Shown: positions 1 to 8,059 of the stretch, one piece after another
Layout: the number at the start of each line of letters is the position of its first letter
Position numbering within the stretch: position 1 is the first letter of the stretch
Origin: CAYNZP01 sp964401835
Lineage (GTDB): Bacteria > Planctomycetota > Phycisphaerae > SM23-33
Direction: 5' to 3'
Length of the DNA stretch: 64,000 nt
Assembly (NCBI GenBank): GCA_964401835.1
Contig: CAYNZP010000003.1
Span: forward strand, 62,001 to 126,000
Translations under genes and position numbers: made by a program
The notes under the pieces: model-generated
What the model was told of the DNA's origin: nothing
What the model saw: only the letters and a program-made list of their open reading frames with translations
Database searches by the model: none

Positions 1-409
1 TAAGCCAGGCCCCAATGCGAGAACCGCCTCGCATAAGAATTTCCTGATCGACCATACTGTCCACTTCACCGATCAGGGGTACAGACCAAAGACGGCTGAC
101 CAAGCCCATCAGCCCCTGAAAAAAACAGGTGCGGACGTAAATAGCGTCCGGGCGGTTGAGACGAACCCAACCTGCTAATCGCAGTACCAAAAGAATCTGA
201 AACAATAGAAAGCTCAAAAAACTTCGGCGCGGAAGGCGAATGAAGTGAATATCAAGATCGCCGGCATAACTGTCCATTCCCTTGTAGTGAGGTGCAATTA
301 TCTTCAACTCATGGCCGCATGCAATGAGCCCTTCGGCCAACCCGCGGAAATGAATCGTTCCCCCGCCAGGCTTGCCAAGGCTTTCACCCCATATGAACAG
401 AATTTTCAT
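1..409 (-). CDS. Glycosyltransferase family 4-like, N-terminal part (partial)
   Basis: The gene runs off the left edge; about 136 N-terminal residues are visible. The start is an ATG at 409 (MKILFIWGESLGKPGGGT). The Gly-rich loop after the first beta strand (GKPGGGTIHFRGLAEGL), followed by a strand ending HELKIIAP, is the usual opening of GT-B fold, GT4-family glycosyltransferases. There is no signal peptide, as expected for a cytoplasmic or membrane-associated enzyme. It lies downstream of wbpE on the same strand, with a terminator-like hairpin between them, so it may be transcribed separately. It probably helps build the same surface polysaccharide, but donor and acceptor cannot be read from the visible part. 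Confidence 0.75.
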   Translation of the reverse strand, partial: MKILFIWGESLGKPGGGTIHFRGLAEGLIACGHELKIIAPHYKGMDSYAGDLDIHFIRLPRRSFLSFLLFQILLVLRLAGWVRLNRPDAIYVRTCFFQGLMGLVSRLWSVPLIGEVDSMVDQEILMRGGSRIGAWL

Positions 410-511
410 TGATAATTATTCCTCAATGCAGATCGAACTGGACAGCTTTCAGATATTTAATTATTGGCCAAGAAAAGCGTTAGGCACACAACTCGTTATC
501 TGGGCCTATAA

Positions 512-546
512 AAATGGCCGACGCATAACATTCGCATCGGCCATTT
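512..546 (-). terminator. Rho-independent terminator after wbpE
   Basis: A 13-bp stem with one mismatch (AAATGGCCGACGC at 512-524 against GCATCGGCCATTT at 534-546) has a 9-nt loop. On the minus strand it is followed by a short T run. It sits about 45 bp past the wbpE stop codon. Confidence 0.7.
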
Positions 547-592
547 GAATTATTCAACTGAAATTAATATCCCATCATTGGCTTAAATCGCC

Positions 593-1696
593 TTAGCTGA
601 GGAACTCCTTGACCTTATCTGCCACGAAGCAAAGCTGCTCGTCTGAAAGTTCCGAGTATACCGGCAGGGCCAGTGTTTCGTCGGCTGCCTTTTCGGATTC
701 CGGGAAATCGCCGCGCTTGTAGCCCAGGTCGACAAAGCAGTCCTGTTCGTGCAGGCTAAGCGGATAATAAATTTCTACGCCGATTTCGTTTTCCTTGAGG
801 AAATCTCTCAGATCGTCCCGCTTTGGTACGCGAATGACGTACTGGTTGTAGATGGTCTCACAGTCCGGGCTGATTACAGGCGTCTTGACCGCATCAAAGC
901 CAGCGAACAGCTCATTATATCTGGCAGCGTTTTGGCGGCGCTTGGCTGACCAATCATCCAGATGACGAAGTTTGACAATTAAGCCGGCAGCCTGAATCGT
1001 GTCCAGACGGAAGTTTCCGCCGACCCATTTGTGATAGTACTTCGGCTTGGAGCCGTGGTTGCGGAAGATGCGGATTTTCTCACCCAACTCTTCATCCTGC
1101 GTGACAATCATTCCGCCATCACCCATTCCGCCAAGGTTCTTGGACGGGAAGAAGCTGAAGCAGCCGACAGTACCGATCGAGCCTGCCCTTTTGCCCTTAT
1201 ACTTGGATCCTATTGATTGTGCAGCATCTTCGATCACAGACAAATTATGCTTCTTGGCCACTTCCATTATCGGGTCCATATCAGCCATCTGGCCGTAGAG
1301 GTGGACGGGGATAATGGCTTTGGTCTTATCGGTTACGACCGCCTCGATCTTCGAAGGGCCGATGTTGTACGTTTTCGGGTCGATATCGACAAATACCGGC
1401 TTTGCACCAACTCTCCAGATAGCGCCAACAGTGGCAAAGAACGTATACGGGGTGGTAATGACTTCATCGCCACAGCCGACACCAAGCGCCATCAGGCTGT
1501 TCAGCAGTGCATCTGAACCACTGGATACGCCTATGCCAGACTTACATTCACTATATTCGGCCACGAGCTTTTCAAGCTCTTTGACCTCGGGGCCATTGAT
1601 GAAATACTGGCTTTCCATCACCGACTCGATTGCCGGCATGATCTCTTCCTTAATAGTTGCAAACTGCGCCTTCAAATCTAACAGTGGAACTTTCAT
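593..1696 (-). CDS. wbpE: DegT/DnrJ/EryC1/StrS aminotransferase, WbpE-like
   Basis: A PLP-dependent sugar aminotransferase of 367 aa, the normal family length. The presumed PLP lysine is K186 in the motif FFPSKNLGGMGDGG. The upstream aspartate (IEDAAQSIGSKYKG) and the substrate-loop motif FRNHGS are present. Family knowledge: WbpE transfers an amino group from glutamate to the 3-keto sugar made by WbpB, giving UDP-GlcNAc(3NH2)A. The order wbpB-wbpD-wbpE on one strand, with wbpA divergent and a wecB/wbpI-type epimerase at 12.6 kb, supports this role over other sugar aminotransferases. A purine-rich GGAAGAG sequence precedes the ATG. Confidence 0.88.
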   Translation of the reverse strand: MKVPLLDLKAQFATIKEEIMPAIESVMESQYFINGPEVKELEKLVAEYSECKSGIGVSSGSDALLNSLMALGVGCGDEVITTPYTFFATVGAIWRVGAKPVFVDIDPKTYNIGPSKIEAVVTDKTKAIIPVHLYGQMADMDPIMEVAKKHNLSVIEDAAQSIGSKYKGKRAGSIGTVGCFSFFPSKNLGGMGDGGMIVTQDEELGEKIRIFRNHGSKPKYYHKWVGGNFRLDTIQAAGLIVKLRHLDDWSAKRRQNAARYNELFAGFDAVKTPVISPDCETIYNQYVIRVPKRDDLRDFLKENEIGVEIYYPLSLHEQDCFVDLGYKRGDFPESEKAADETLALPVYSELSDEQLCFVADKVKEFLS

Positions 1697-1743
1697 ATTT
1701 CTCTCTTCCTGTAAAAAAAGATTAAGTTCGTCAATTTACTGGT

Positions 1744-2415
1744 TTATTTTGTTTCTTCCTTAAATTCATCATACGACTTCTCACCGACCGACAGTTCGGG
1801 CGGAAGAGGCGCTTCCTCATCCAAATCCAGGCATCTGAGTAAACCTGGTTCGACTTCCTTGTATCGATAGCCGCTCTCAGGACAAACCATAACACCCTCG
1901 CCATCGGGATTTGCAAGCCTTTGTCCGTGCCGGCTTACCCAGCCATCCTGCCTGCCGGGAACGCCTACCATCAGGGCATAATCCGGAACGTCTTTGGCTA
2001 CTACTGCACCGGCTGCGATTAAAGCATACCGCCCTACCGTGATTCCGCAAACAATTGTGGCATTGGCACCAACTGTCGAGCCGCGACGAAAGATGGTTTT
2101 CTCGTAAAGGCTGTGGCGTTTCACCTGGCTGCGAGGATTCGTAACGTTGGTCAAAACGCAGCTTGGCCCGAGGAATACGTCGTCTTCACAAACTATACCG
2201 GTGTAAAGCGAGATATTGTTCTGCACTTTGCAGTTATTGCCTATCACCACGCCATTGTCGACGTTCGTATTCTGTCCAAAGATGCAGTTCTTGCCGATTT
2301 TGGCCCCGCCCATGACGTGGGCAAAATGCCAGATTTTCGTTCCCTCGCCTATCTCAGCACCATCATCAACGTAGGCACTTTCATGAACAAAATACGGCTT
2401 TTTCTCATCTGCCAT
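1744..2415 (-). CDS. wbpD: UDP-sugar 3-N-acetyltransferase, WbpD/WlbB-like
   Basis: A 223-aa hexapeptide-repeat (left-handed beta-helix) acyltransferase. Successive I/V-G-x-x-x repeats fill roughly residues 20-155 (for example AEIGEGTKIW, AKIGKNCIFG, VVIGNNCKVQNN). The tail contains CPESGYRY, typical of the WlbB/WbpD group. Expected reaction: acetyl-CoA-dependent acetylation of the 3-amino group made by WbpE. The start at ATG 2415 is chosen because AAGGA lies 7 nt upstream; an in-frame TTG at 2433 would overlap that site. It sits between wbpB and wbpE with short gaps, so the three are probably one transcript. Confidence 0.88.
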   Translation of the reverse strand: MADEKKPYFVHESAYVDDGAEIGEGTKIWHFAHVMGGAKIGKNCIFGQNTNVDNGVVIGNNCKVQNNISLYTGIVCEDDVFLGPSCVLTNVTNPRSQVKRHSLYEKTIFRRGSTVGANATIVCGITVGRYALIAAGAVVAKDVPDYALMVGVPGRQDGWVSRHGQRLANPDGEGVMVCPESGYRYKEVEPGLLRCLDLDEEAPLPPELSVGEKSYDEFKEETK

Positions 2416-2476
2416 TTTGAAGTCCTTATTCAAGAGGCTTTTAGAATCGTCAATGATAATATACGAAGGACAAAGT

Positions 2477-3487
2477 TTAGAGGTTCACCGGTTCTCCACC
2501 ATTTGCCAAAGACTTACTGCCGGCTTCAAGCACCTTGACGACCCGCAGGCCATCGGCACCGTCGCTGCGTGGAGTCGAATCATTGGCAATAGAATCGATA
2601 AAGTGCTGGCACTCAGCCTTGAGCGGCTCGCCACTTGGGGTTTTGGGAATGAGTATGTCACCGGTCCGTAGCGTGATAGCCTCTTCGTAACTCTCGACAC
2701 TTTTTTGCACCTGGGCCGCCTTGTCGTAGACGCGGATCTTTTCGGAAGCTTCCATGTCGTCAAATACAACCATCTTCTGAGAACCGACAAGTGTGACTTT
2801 GCGGATTTTGTGCGGATCAAGCCAGGAAACATGGATATGGGCCATCTTGCCGTCGGCAAATTTGAGGTTCGCGAACACGACGTCCTCAATGCCATCCTGG
2901 AGATATGCATTACCGGAAGCTGAGACGGTTACAGGTTCGGCGCCGAAGAGATAGCAGGCTACCGAAACATCGTGTGGGGCAAGCGACCACCAGGCGTTTT
3001 CCTTTTTGCGAACAATACCCAGGTTTACCCGCTGGAAATATAGATACAGTGGATCACCCGCATCCTTGGAAGTGATCATGTCTTTCATATAGTTGACGGC
3101 TGGGTGATATTCCAACAGATGGCCGACCATCAGCTTGACATCCTTGGCCTGGGCCAGGTCTACAAGCTCCTTGGAATCTGCACTGGAAAGTGTAAGGGGT
3201 TTTTCGACGTAAGTGTGCTTTCCAGCCTCGATAGCTGCCTTGGCGATTTTGAAGTGAAGCGGAGCATCTACCGCAATCACTACCGCACCAACAGAAGAAT
3301 CGGACAATGCCTCATTAAGGTCTTCAGTCACCTTGGCCTGAGGATACAATCCTGACATCGTCTGACGGATTTTGTCGTTAAGATCAACGACATATTTAAG
3401 TTGGGCACCATTAAGGGTTGCATAATTCCTGACAAGATTTTTGCCCCAGTGTCCTGCGCCAACTACTGCTATTCCAACAGATGCCAT
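2477..3487 (-). CDS. wbpB: Gfo/Idh/MocA dehydrogenase, WbpB/WlbA-like
   Basis: A 336-aa NAD-dependent sugar dehydrogenase. The N-terminal Rossmann motif is VGAGHWGKNLVRNY, and the conserved YVEKPLTL of the Gfo/Idh/MocA family is at about residues 93-100. Family knowledge: WbpB oxidises C3 of UDP-GlcNAcA so that WbpE can aminate it. A GAGGAG ribosome-binding site precedes the ATG. It is the first gene of the minus-strand wbpB-D-E run and is divergent from wbpA, with about 240 bp of shared upstream DNA. Other Gfo/Idh/MocA substrates are possible in isolation; the neighbours make WbpB much the best reading. Confidence 0.87.
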   Translation of the reverse strand: MASVGIAVVGAGHWGKNLVRNYATLNGAQLKYVVDLNDKIRQTMSGLYPQAKVTEDLNEALSDSSVGAVVIAVDAPLHFKIAKAAIEAGKHTYVEKPLTLSSADSKELVDLAQAKDVKLMVGHLLEYHPAVNYMKDMITSKDAGDPLYLYFQRVNLGIVRKKENAWWSLAPHDVSVACYLFGAEPVTVSASGNAYLQDGIEDVVFANLKFADGKMAHIHVSWLDPHKIRKVTLVGSQKMVVFDDMEASEKIRVYDKAAQVQKSVESYEEAITLRTGDILIPKTPSGEPLKAECQHFIDSIANDSTPRSDGADGLRVVKVLEAGSKSLANGGEPVNL

Positions 3488-3627
3488 GTAAAACTCCTCA
3501 TACGGGATTTAGATATTAAAATAGCTAAGAGCGAAAACGCCCTTCCGTAACAAATTTAATCGGTTATTATACTTATGAACATGAATTTCGGCTAGCAGGT
3601 TTTAAGGAATATCGTTAACGGAATTGT

Positions 3628-3654
3628 TAAGATTAACGCCTTCTAAGCCGATAG
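3628..3654 (+). promoter_or_regulatory. Candidate sigma-28 (FliA-type) promoter before wbpA
   Basis: TAAGATTA, 11 nt, GCCGATAG. The E. coli flagellar sigma-28 consensus is TAAAGTTT-N11-GCCGATAA; the -10 matches 7 of 8 and the spacer is exact, but the -35 matches only 5 of 8. It lies about 75 nt before the wbpA ATG. fliA is encoded in this window. A GCCCGC/GCGGGC hairpin (3668-3684) lies in the predicted leader. Confidence 0.35.
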
Positions 3655-3729
3655 AAAATGTATATTTGCCCGCCCTGTGCGGGCTATATTAAAATATTGC
3701 TGAATAAAACCTTACGCAAGGAGTAATAG

Positions 3730-5046
3730 ATGATTAAAACGCTGTTAGATAAGATCGAGTCGAAGAAGGCTCTTATAGGTGTTGTCGGCCTGGGTTATGT
3801 CGGTCTGCCTTTGGTGCGTGAGTTTACCAACGGCGGGATGAAGGTCCTTGGTTTTGACGTTGATACCAAGAAAATCAAAGCCCTCTTAGCCGGTAAAAGC
3901 TATATCGAACATATCCCCTCCAAGACCGTCAAGGATATGGTCAAATCGGGTTTGTTCGGCGCTACCGACGGCTTCAAACAACTCAAAAAGCCGGACTGCA
4001 TACTCATCTGCGTACCGACACCGTTGACGAAGATGCGCGAGCCGGAAATGTCCTATGTGGAAGCGACGGCCCGTTCAATTTCGAAGAACCTTCGCAAGGG
4101 ACAGTTGATTATTCTCGAATCTACGACTTATCCCGGCACGACTCGTGAAGTAATGCTGCCCATCCTCGAAGAATCCGGCCTGAAGGTTGGCAAAGACTTC
4201 TTCCTGGGCTTTTCACCGGAACGTGAAGACCCAGGCCGTGAAGATTACACCACAAAAACCATCCCCAAAGTTGTCGGTGGTCATGATAAGAATTCACTTG
4301 CGGCAGCCTGTGCCTGTTATAAGACAGCGCTGGATACCGTTGTCCCCGTTAGCAGTTGCGAAGCAGCCGAGGCAGCGAAGATTCTCGAAAACACCTATCG
4401 CTGTGTAAACATCGCGCTGGTTAACGAACTCAAGATCCTCTTCGATAAAATGGGAGTCGATGTCTGGGAAGTTATTAATGCAGCGAGCACCAAACCGTTC
4501 GGCTTCACGCCCTTCTATCCGGGGCCGGGGCTTGGTGGACACTGTATTCCGATCGACCCGTTCTACCTGTCATGGAAAGCCCGTGAGTACGGCCTTTCGA
4601 CAAGGTTCATCGAACTGGCCGGTGAGATTAATGTCTCAATGCCAGAATTCGTCATACGCAAATTGATGGATGCGCTTAATGAGCGAGGAAAGGCATTGAA
4701 AGGTTCAAAAATTCTCGTTCTGGGCCTGGCATACAAGAAGGATGTCGACGACATGCGAGAAAGCCCGTCACTTGAACTTATCGAGACACTCAAGGACAGA
4801 GGCGCAAAGGTCGATTACAACGACCCGCATATTCCCAAGGCCCCCAAAACACGTGAGCATGACCTTAAGATGACAAGCGTTCCGCTGACAAAGACTAATC
4901 TTAAGAAGTACGATTCCGTGTTAATAAGTACGGATCATACATCCTATGATTATCAGGCCATAGTTGACTCAGCCAAGCTTGTAATCGACACACGCAACGC
5001 AACGAAGAAGGTTCGGCGAGGCAGAAGGAAAATAATAAAGGCCTAA
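3730..5046 (+). CDS. wbpA: UDP-N-acetylglucosamine 6-dehydrogenase, WbpA-like
   Basis: A 438-aa UDP-sugar dehydrogenase that should oxidise C6 of UDP-GlcNAc to the uronate with two NAD+. The NAD-binding motif GVVGLGYVGLPL is at residues 18-29, the middle domain carries GFSPEREDPG, and the catalytic cysteine is C272 in GPGLGGHCIPIDP. The C-terminal UDP-binding domain has GLAYKKDVDDMRESP. The sequence resembles the WbpA/WbpO group rather than UDP-glucose dehydrogenases. AAGGAG lies 6 nt before the ATG. It is divergent from wbpB-D-E, which take the product onward. A strong terminator follows. Confidence 0.9.
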   Translation: MIKTLLDKIESKKALIGVVGLGYVGLPLVREFTNGGMKVLGFDVDTKKIKALLAGKSYIEHIPSKTVKDMVKSGLFGATDGFKQLKKPDCILICVPTPLTKMREPEMSYVEATARSISKNLRKGQLIILESTTYPGTTREVMLPILEESGLKVGKDFFLGFSPEREDPGREDYTTKTIPKVVGGHDKNSLAAACACYKTALDTVVPVSSCEAAEAAKILENTYRCVNIALVNELKILFDKMGVDVWEVINAASTKPFGFTPFYPGPGLGGHCIPIDPFYLSWKAREYGLSTRFIELAGEINVSMPEFVIRKLMDALNERGKALKGSKILVLGLAYKKDVDDMRESPSLELIETLKDRGAKVDYNDPHIPKAPKTREHDLKMTSVPLTKTNLKKYDSVLISTDHTSYDYQAIVDSAKLVIDTRNATKKVRRGRRKIIKA

Positions 5047-5061
5047 AAAGTTCATTTAAAA

Positions 5062-5099
5062 AACGGCGGAGATTTTCTTGAATCTCCGCCGTTTTTTTA
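5062..5099 (+). terminator. Strong Rho-independent terminator after wbpA
   Basis: A perfect 13-bp stem (AACGGCGGAGATT at 5062-5074, AATCTCCGCCGTT at 5081-5093) with a 6-nt loop, followed by a T run, 15 bp past the stop codon. Confidence 0.92.
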
Positions 5100-5131
5100 T
5101 TGCCCAAAGGTTTTACTTGAACTTTGAATAG

Positions 5132-5201
5132 CGAAAGAAATGTCTACGGGCCCAAAAGGGCCCATGTTAAGCGACTTGGAGCCGACATTGCGTTTCTTTC
5201 G
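5132..5201. other. Structured intergenic element with nested inverted repeats
   Basis: The outer arms CGAAAGAAATGTC (5132-5144) and GACATT-GCG-TTTCTTTCG (5184-5201) can pair with a 3-nt bulge. They enclose a perfect GGGCCC-AAAA-GGGCCC hairpin (5148-5163). There is no T run, so it is not a simple terminator. It lies between the wbpA terminator and the heparinase-like gene, about 90 bp before that start. It could be a leader RNA, a small RNA or a protein-binding site. I could not match it to a known riboswitch class. Confidence 0.45.
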
Positions 5202-5289
5202 AAATTCAATGCTGAATAATATTTGCGAAATTACTACTGAACCGACTAGCTGGTTTTACTGTATAAAATAGGTATTATCAGGCCATCAG

Positions 5290-7986
5290 ATGAAATTTGA
5301 GAAAAAAACAATAATCCTTATCTTTGCGATACTCTCTGTAATGCCTGCTCGGCTTACGGCTGGAAGTTCTAAATTTAGAAATCAACATCCCTGGCATGCC
5401 CCTGATATCAATCTTAAGCAGCTCAAATCAATCGAATCTGATGTAAGACAGATAATGTCAATGAGTGAAAAGGAGATATTGGCTCTTATCCCAAGGCAGA
5501 CTGGGATTCTATTTTGCGGATGTCCTAATTGTGACTCCGGTTCGCAGGAGTCAAACCAATTAACATGGACGATAGACAAGCCCAACCAATTGAAATGCAA
5601 ATTCTGCGGACATAAATATCCCAGTAAAAAGTATCCAATGAATCGCTCACAGAAAGTGACGACTCCTTTAGGTAATAAGATTTCCATCCCCTATCATCTT
5701 GATGAAAAAGGAAATGATTATTTCTTCCTGTCGAAAATATGGTATTTCAGGAAACAATGGCTAGCTGGTCAGACGTATAAATTAGCTAAGGCTTATTATG
5801 CCACTGGAAAGTTTAAATATGCCAGACGCTCGGCCCTGATTATTTATGCATTTGCAAAGGCTTATCCTGATTATTGTGTTGTTAAACAATGGCCCTACTC
5901 ACGGCGAGAATATACATCCATTAACAAGCCCCCCTACCCCTACGCCGGTGGAAAATGGGGAAGGTGGATGCCTGGGGAAATCCCCGCCAAGATGTCCCTT
6001 GCTTACGATTTAATTTATAACAGCCGCGCTCTGGATTTGCTCTCAAGGGAATATCGTACCAATATTAGAAAAAGAATAGAAAATCAGTTTTTTAGGTCAG
6101 CTGTGGAATATACCCTAACTTTCTCTGACCATTATTCGAATATGTCGCCTAATTATATGCGGAGGATTGTCAGGATCGGCAGAACAATAAACGAACCCGA
6201 ATACATCCATTTCGTCTACAAGTGGCTGATTGATTTTATCCCGAAAGGCTTCTTCTTCGACGGAATGTGGAAGGAGTCTCCGAGCTATCATAAACAAACA
6301 GTTTCAGGGATTTCCTTGGTAATCAACGAAATAGAAGGATATTCAGATCCACCGGGATATTATGGGAAAAATGACGGCCTTCATTTCAAAAAACTCGACC
6401 CTTTTAAAGATATAAACTTTCCATTCCATCCCTTTGATCCTGTAAAAAGAATAACCTACCCTGATGCAACAGCACCTTTTCACGATTCATGGCCCGATTA
6501 CAAATTTGGAAAAGAAAGCAGTCGATCCTCTTGCCAACTGCTTTCAGGCTTCGGCCATGCTGTATTGGGAGCTGGACAGGAAAGCCGGCAGGTTCAAGCC
6601 CACCTCCATTTTTCGGGAGGTTACGGACATCACCATAGGGACAATCTCAATCTCTCATTATTCGCCTTCGGCAGGGAGATGTTTTCTGATATAGGTTATA
6701 CTCATACCAAACTACGTCACTGGACCAAGTCAACAATTTCGCATAACCTTGTCGCCATAGATCAAAAAGAGCAGGAAAGCGCAAACAGCGAGGGAGATAT
6801 TCAGCTGTTCGTATCAGACTTGCAGGGTTTATCTGCCGTTGAAGCTTGCGGAAGACGAGGCTACGCTAAACTTGCACAAATGTACAAAAGACTGATTATT
6901 CTTTGCTCTTTTGACGAAACAAACCCCTATGTTGTCGATGTCTTTCAGGTAAAAGGCGGCGGCGTACATGACTGGCTTCTGCATGGGTCAGCAGATCAGG
7001 ACCAGAGCGCCAAATGTAACCTGGAGCTAACAAAGTTCCAGGGCTCTTTAATGTCACCAAAAAACAAATGGGTTGAGCCGGTAGGCGAGAGCTCAAAATT
7101 CGATCCTTATGGCCTTTTCAAAAATATCAAATACGGTGTTACCGACGAGAACCTACAAGTAACTTTTCGGTATAAGGGTAATTTTCAGGCGGGTACAAAA
7201 ACACATCTCTTGGCAAAAAAAAATACCGAGGTTTTCCTCGCCGAAAGTCCTTCCATCCGAAGAGCCCACGAAAGTGATGACGTGGTATACCAATATATGA
7301 TGCCGCAACTTATTGCACGCAGAAAGGGTGAGGCGCCAAATGAAAGCATTTTTGTGGCCATTCATGAACCATTTATCGGGAGTCCCAAAATAACTGAGGT
7401 AAACCGCATCACAAATATCAGGACCGATGGACAAGCCATCGTGCTTGAAGTGAAAACAAAAACACGAACTGACCTTTTGATAATCTGCCTGGGTAATACC
7501 CAAAGCGTTTACATCCCACAAAAGGATGGTGATATCAAACTAATCGGTAAAATAGGCGTATTATCCAGCAGCCGGGAAAAATTCAATTACGCCGGCCTTA
7601 TAGGTGGCACTTTTCTGAGGAAAGGTAATAAAGGCTTGAGTTCCAAAATCCCTTATTTTGACGGTGTTATCGATGCTGCCGTCCGTAAGGCCGATGGGTA
7701 TGATGAAAACGCCTTAATCACAACAGAGGCCTTGCCCGTCGGCACAGAGTTGCAGAAGCGATGGGTTATTGTTGAACACGCCGATGGGCATAAACACGCT
7801 TATCAAATAAAACGCGTAGAAAGGAAAAATAACAAAACCTGGATATACTTATGGCAAGACCATGGGCTGCACATAAAAGGCGGTACCACAAAAGAGATTT
7901 TCTTCCCGAAAAGGGTATTTAAAGGAAAAAGCAGCTTTCGCATTTACAATCATGCAGTTTTCAGTCCCACAAATGTTCTCGAATGA
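5290..7986 (+). CDS. Secreted heparinase II/III-like polysaccharide lyase
   Basis: An 898-aa exported protein with a signal peptide at residues 1-24. A Cys cluster (C76, C78, C81, C103, C106; CGCPNC and CKFCG) looks like a small zinc-ribbon insert. The middle is an alpha-helical toroid of the alginate-lyase/heparinase type. At about residues 437-475 is the heparinase II/III signature, with HLHFSGGYGHHHRDN leading into LSLFAFGREMFSDIGY. The C-terminal part is beta-rich. Expected role: beta-elimination of uronic-acid-containing polysaccharide outside the cytoplasmic membrane. The gene looks AT-richer than the wbp genes. The substrate is unknown; its place among uronate-sugar genes suggests capsule turnover or modification. 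Confidence 0.78.
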   Translation: MKFEKKTIILIFAILSVMPARLTAGSSKFRNQHPWHAPDINLKQLKSIESDVRQIMSMSEKEILALIPRQTGILFCGCPNCDSGSQESNQLTWTIDKPNQLKCKFCGHKYPSKKYPMNRSQKVTTPLGNKISIPYHLDEKGNDYFFLSKIWYFRKQWLAGQTYKLAKAYYATGKFKYARRSALIIYAFAKAYPDYCVVKQWPYSRREYTSINKPPYPYAGGKWGRWMPGEIPAKMSLAYDLIYNSRALDLLSREYRTNIRKRIENQFFRSAVEYTLTFSDHYSNMSPNYMRRIVRIGRTINEPEYIHFVYKWLIDFIPKGFFFDGMWKESPSYHKQTVSGISLVINEIEGYSDPPGYYGKNDGLHFKKLDPFKDINFPFHPFDPVKRITYPDATAPFHDSWPDYKFGKESSRSSCQLLSGFGHAVLGAGQESRQVQAHLHFSGGYGHHHRDNLNLSLFAFGREMFSDIGYTHTKLRHWTKSTISHNLVAIDQKEQESANSEGDIQLFVSDLQGLSAVEACGRRGYAKLAQMYKRLIILCSFDETNPYVVDVFQVKGGGVHDWLLHGSADQDQSAKCNLELTKFQGSLMSPKNKWVEPVGESSKFDPYGLFKNIKYGVTDENLQVTFRYKGNFQAGTKTHLLAKKNTEVFLAESPSIRRAHESDDVVYQYMMPQLIARRKGEAPNESIFVAIHEPFIGSPKITEVNRITNIRTDGQAIVLEVKTKTRTDLLIICLGNTQSVYIPQKDGDIKLIGKIGVLSSSREKFNYAGLIGGTFLRKGNKGLSSKIPYFDGVIDAAVRKADGYDENALITTEALPVGTELQKRWVIVEHADGHKHAYQIKRVERKNNKTWIYLWQDHGLHIKGGTTKEIFFPKRVFKGKSSFRIYNHAVFSPTNVLE

Positions 7987-8059
7987 TTAAAAAATGCTTA
8001 CATCAGCCTTTGAGATTAATTCTTGTTGTTAAAAAGCCTCCAAACATCAAAATGCCCCT

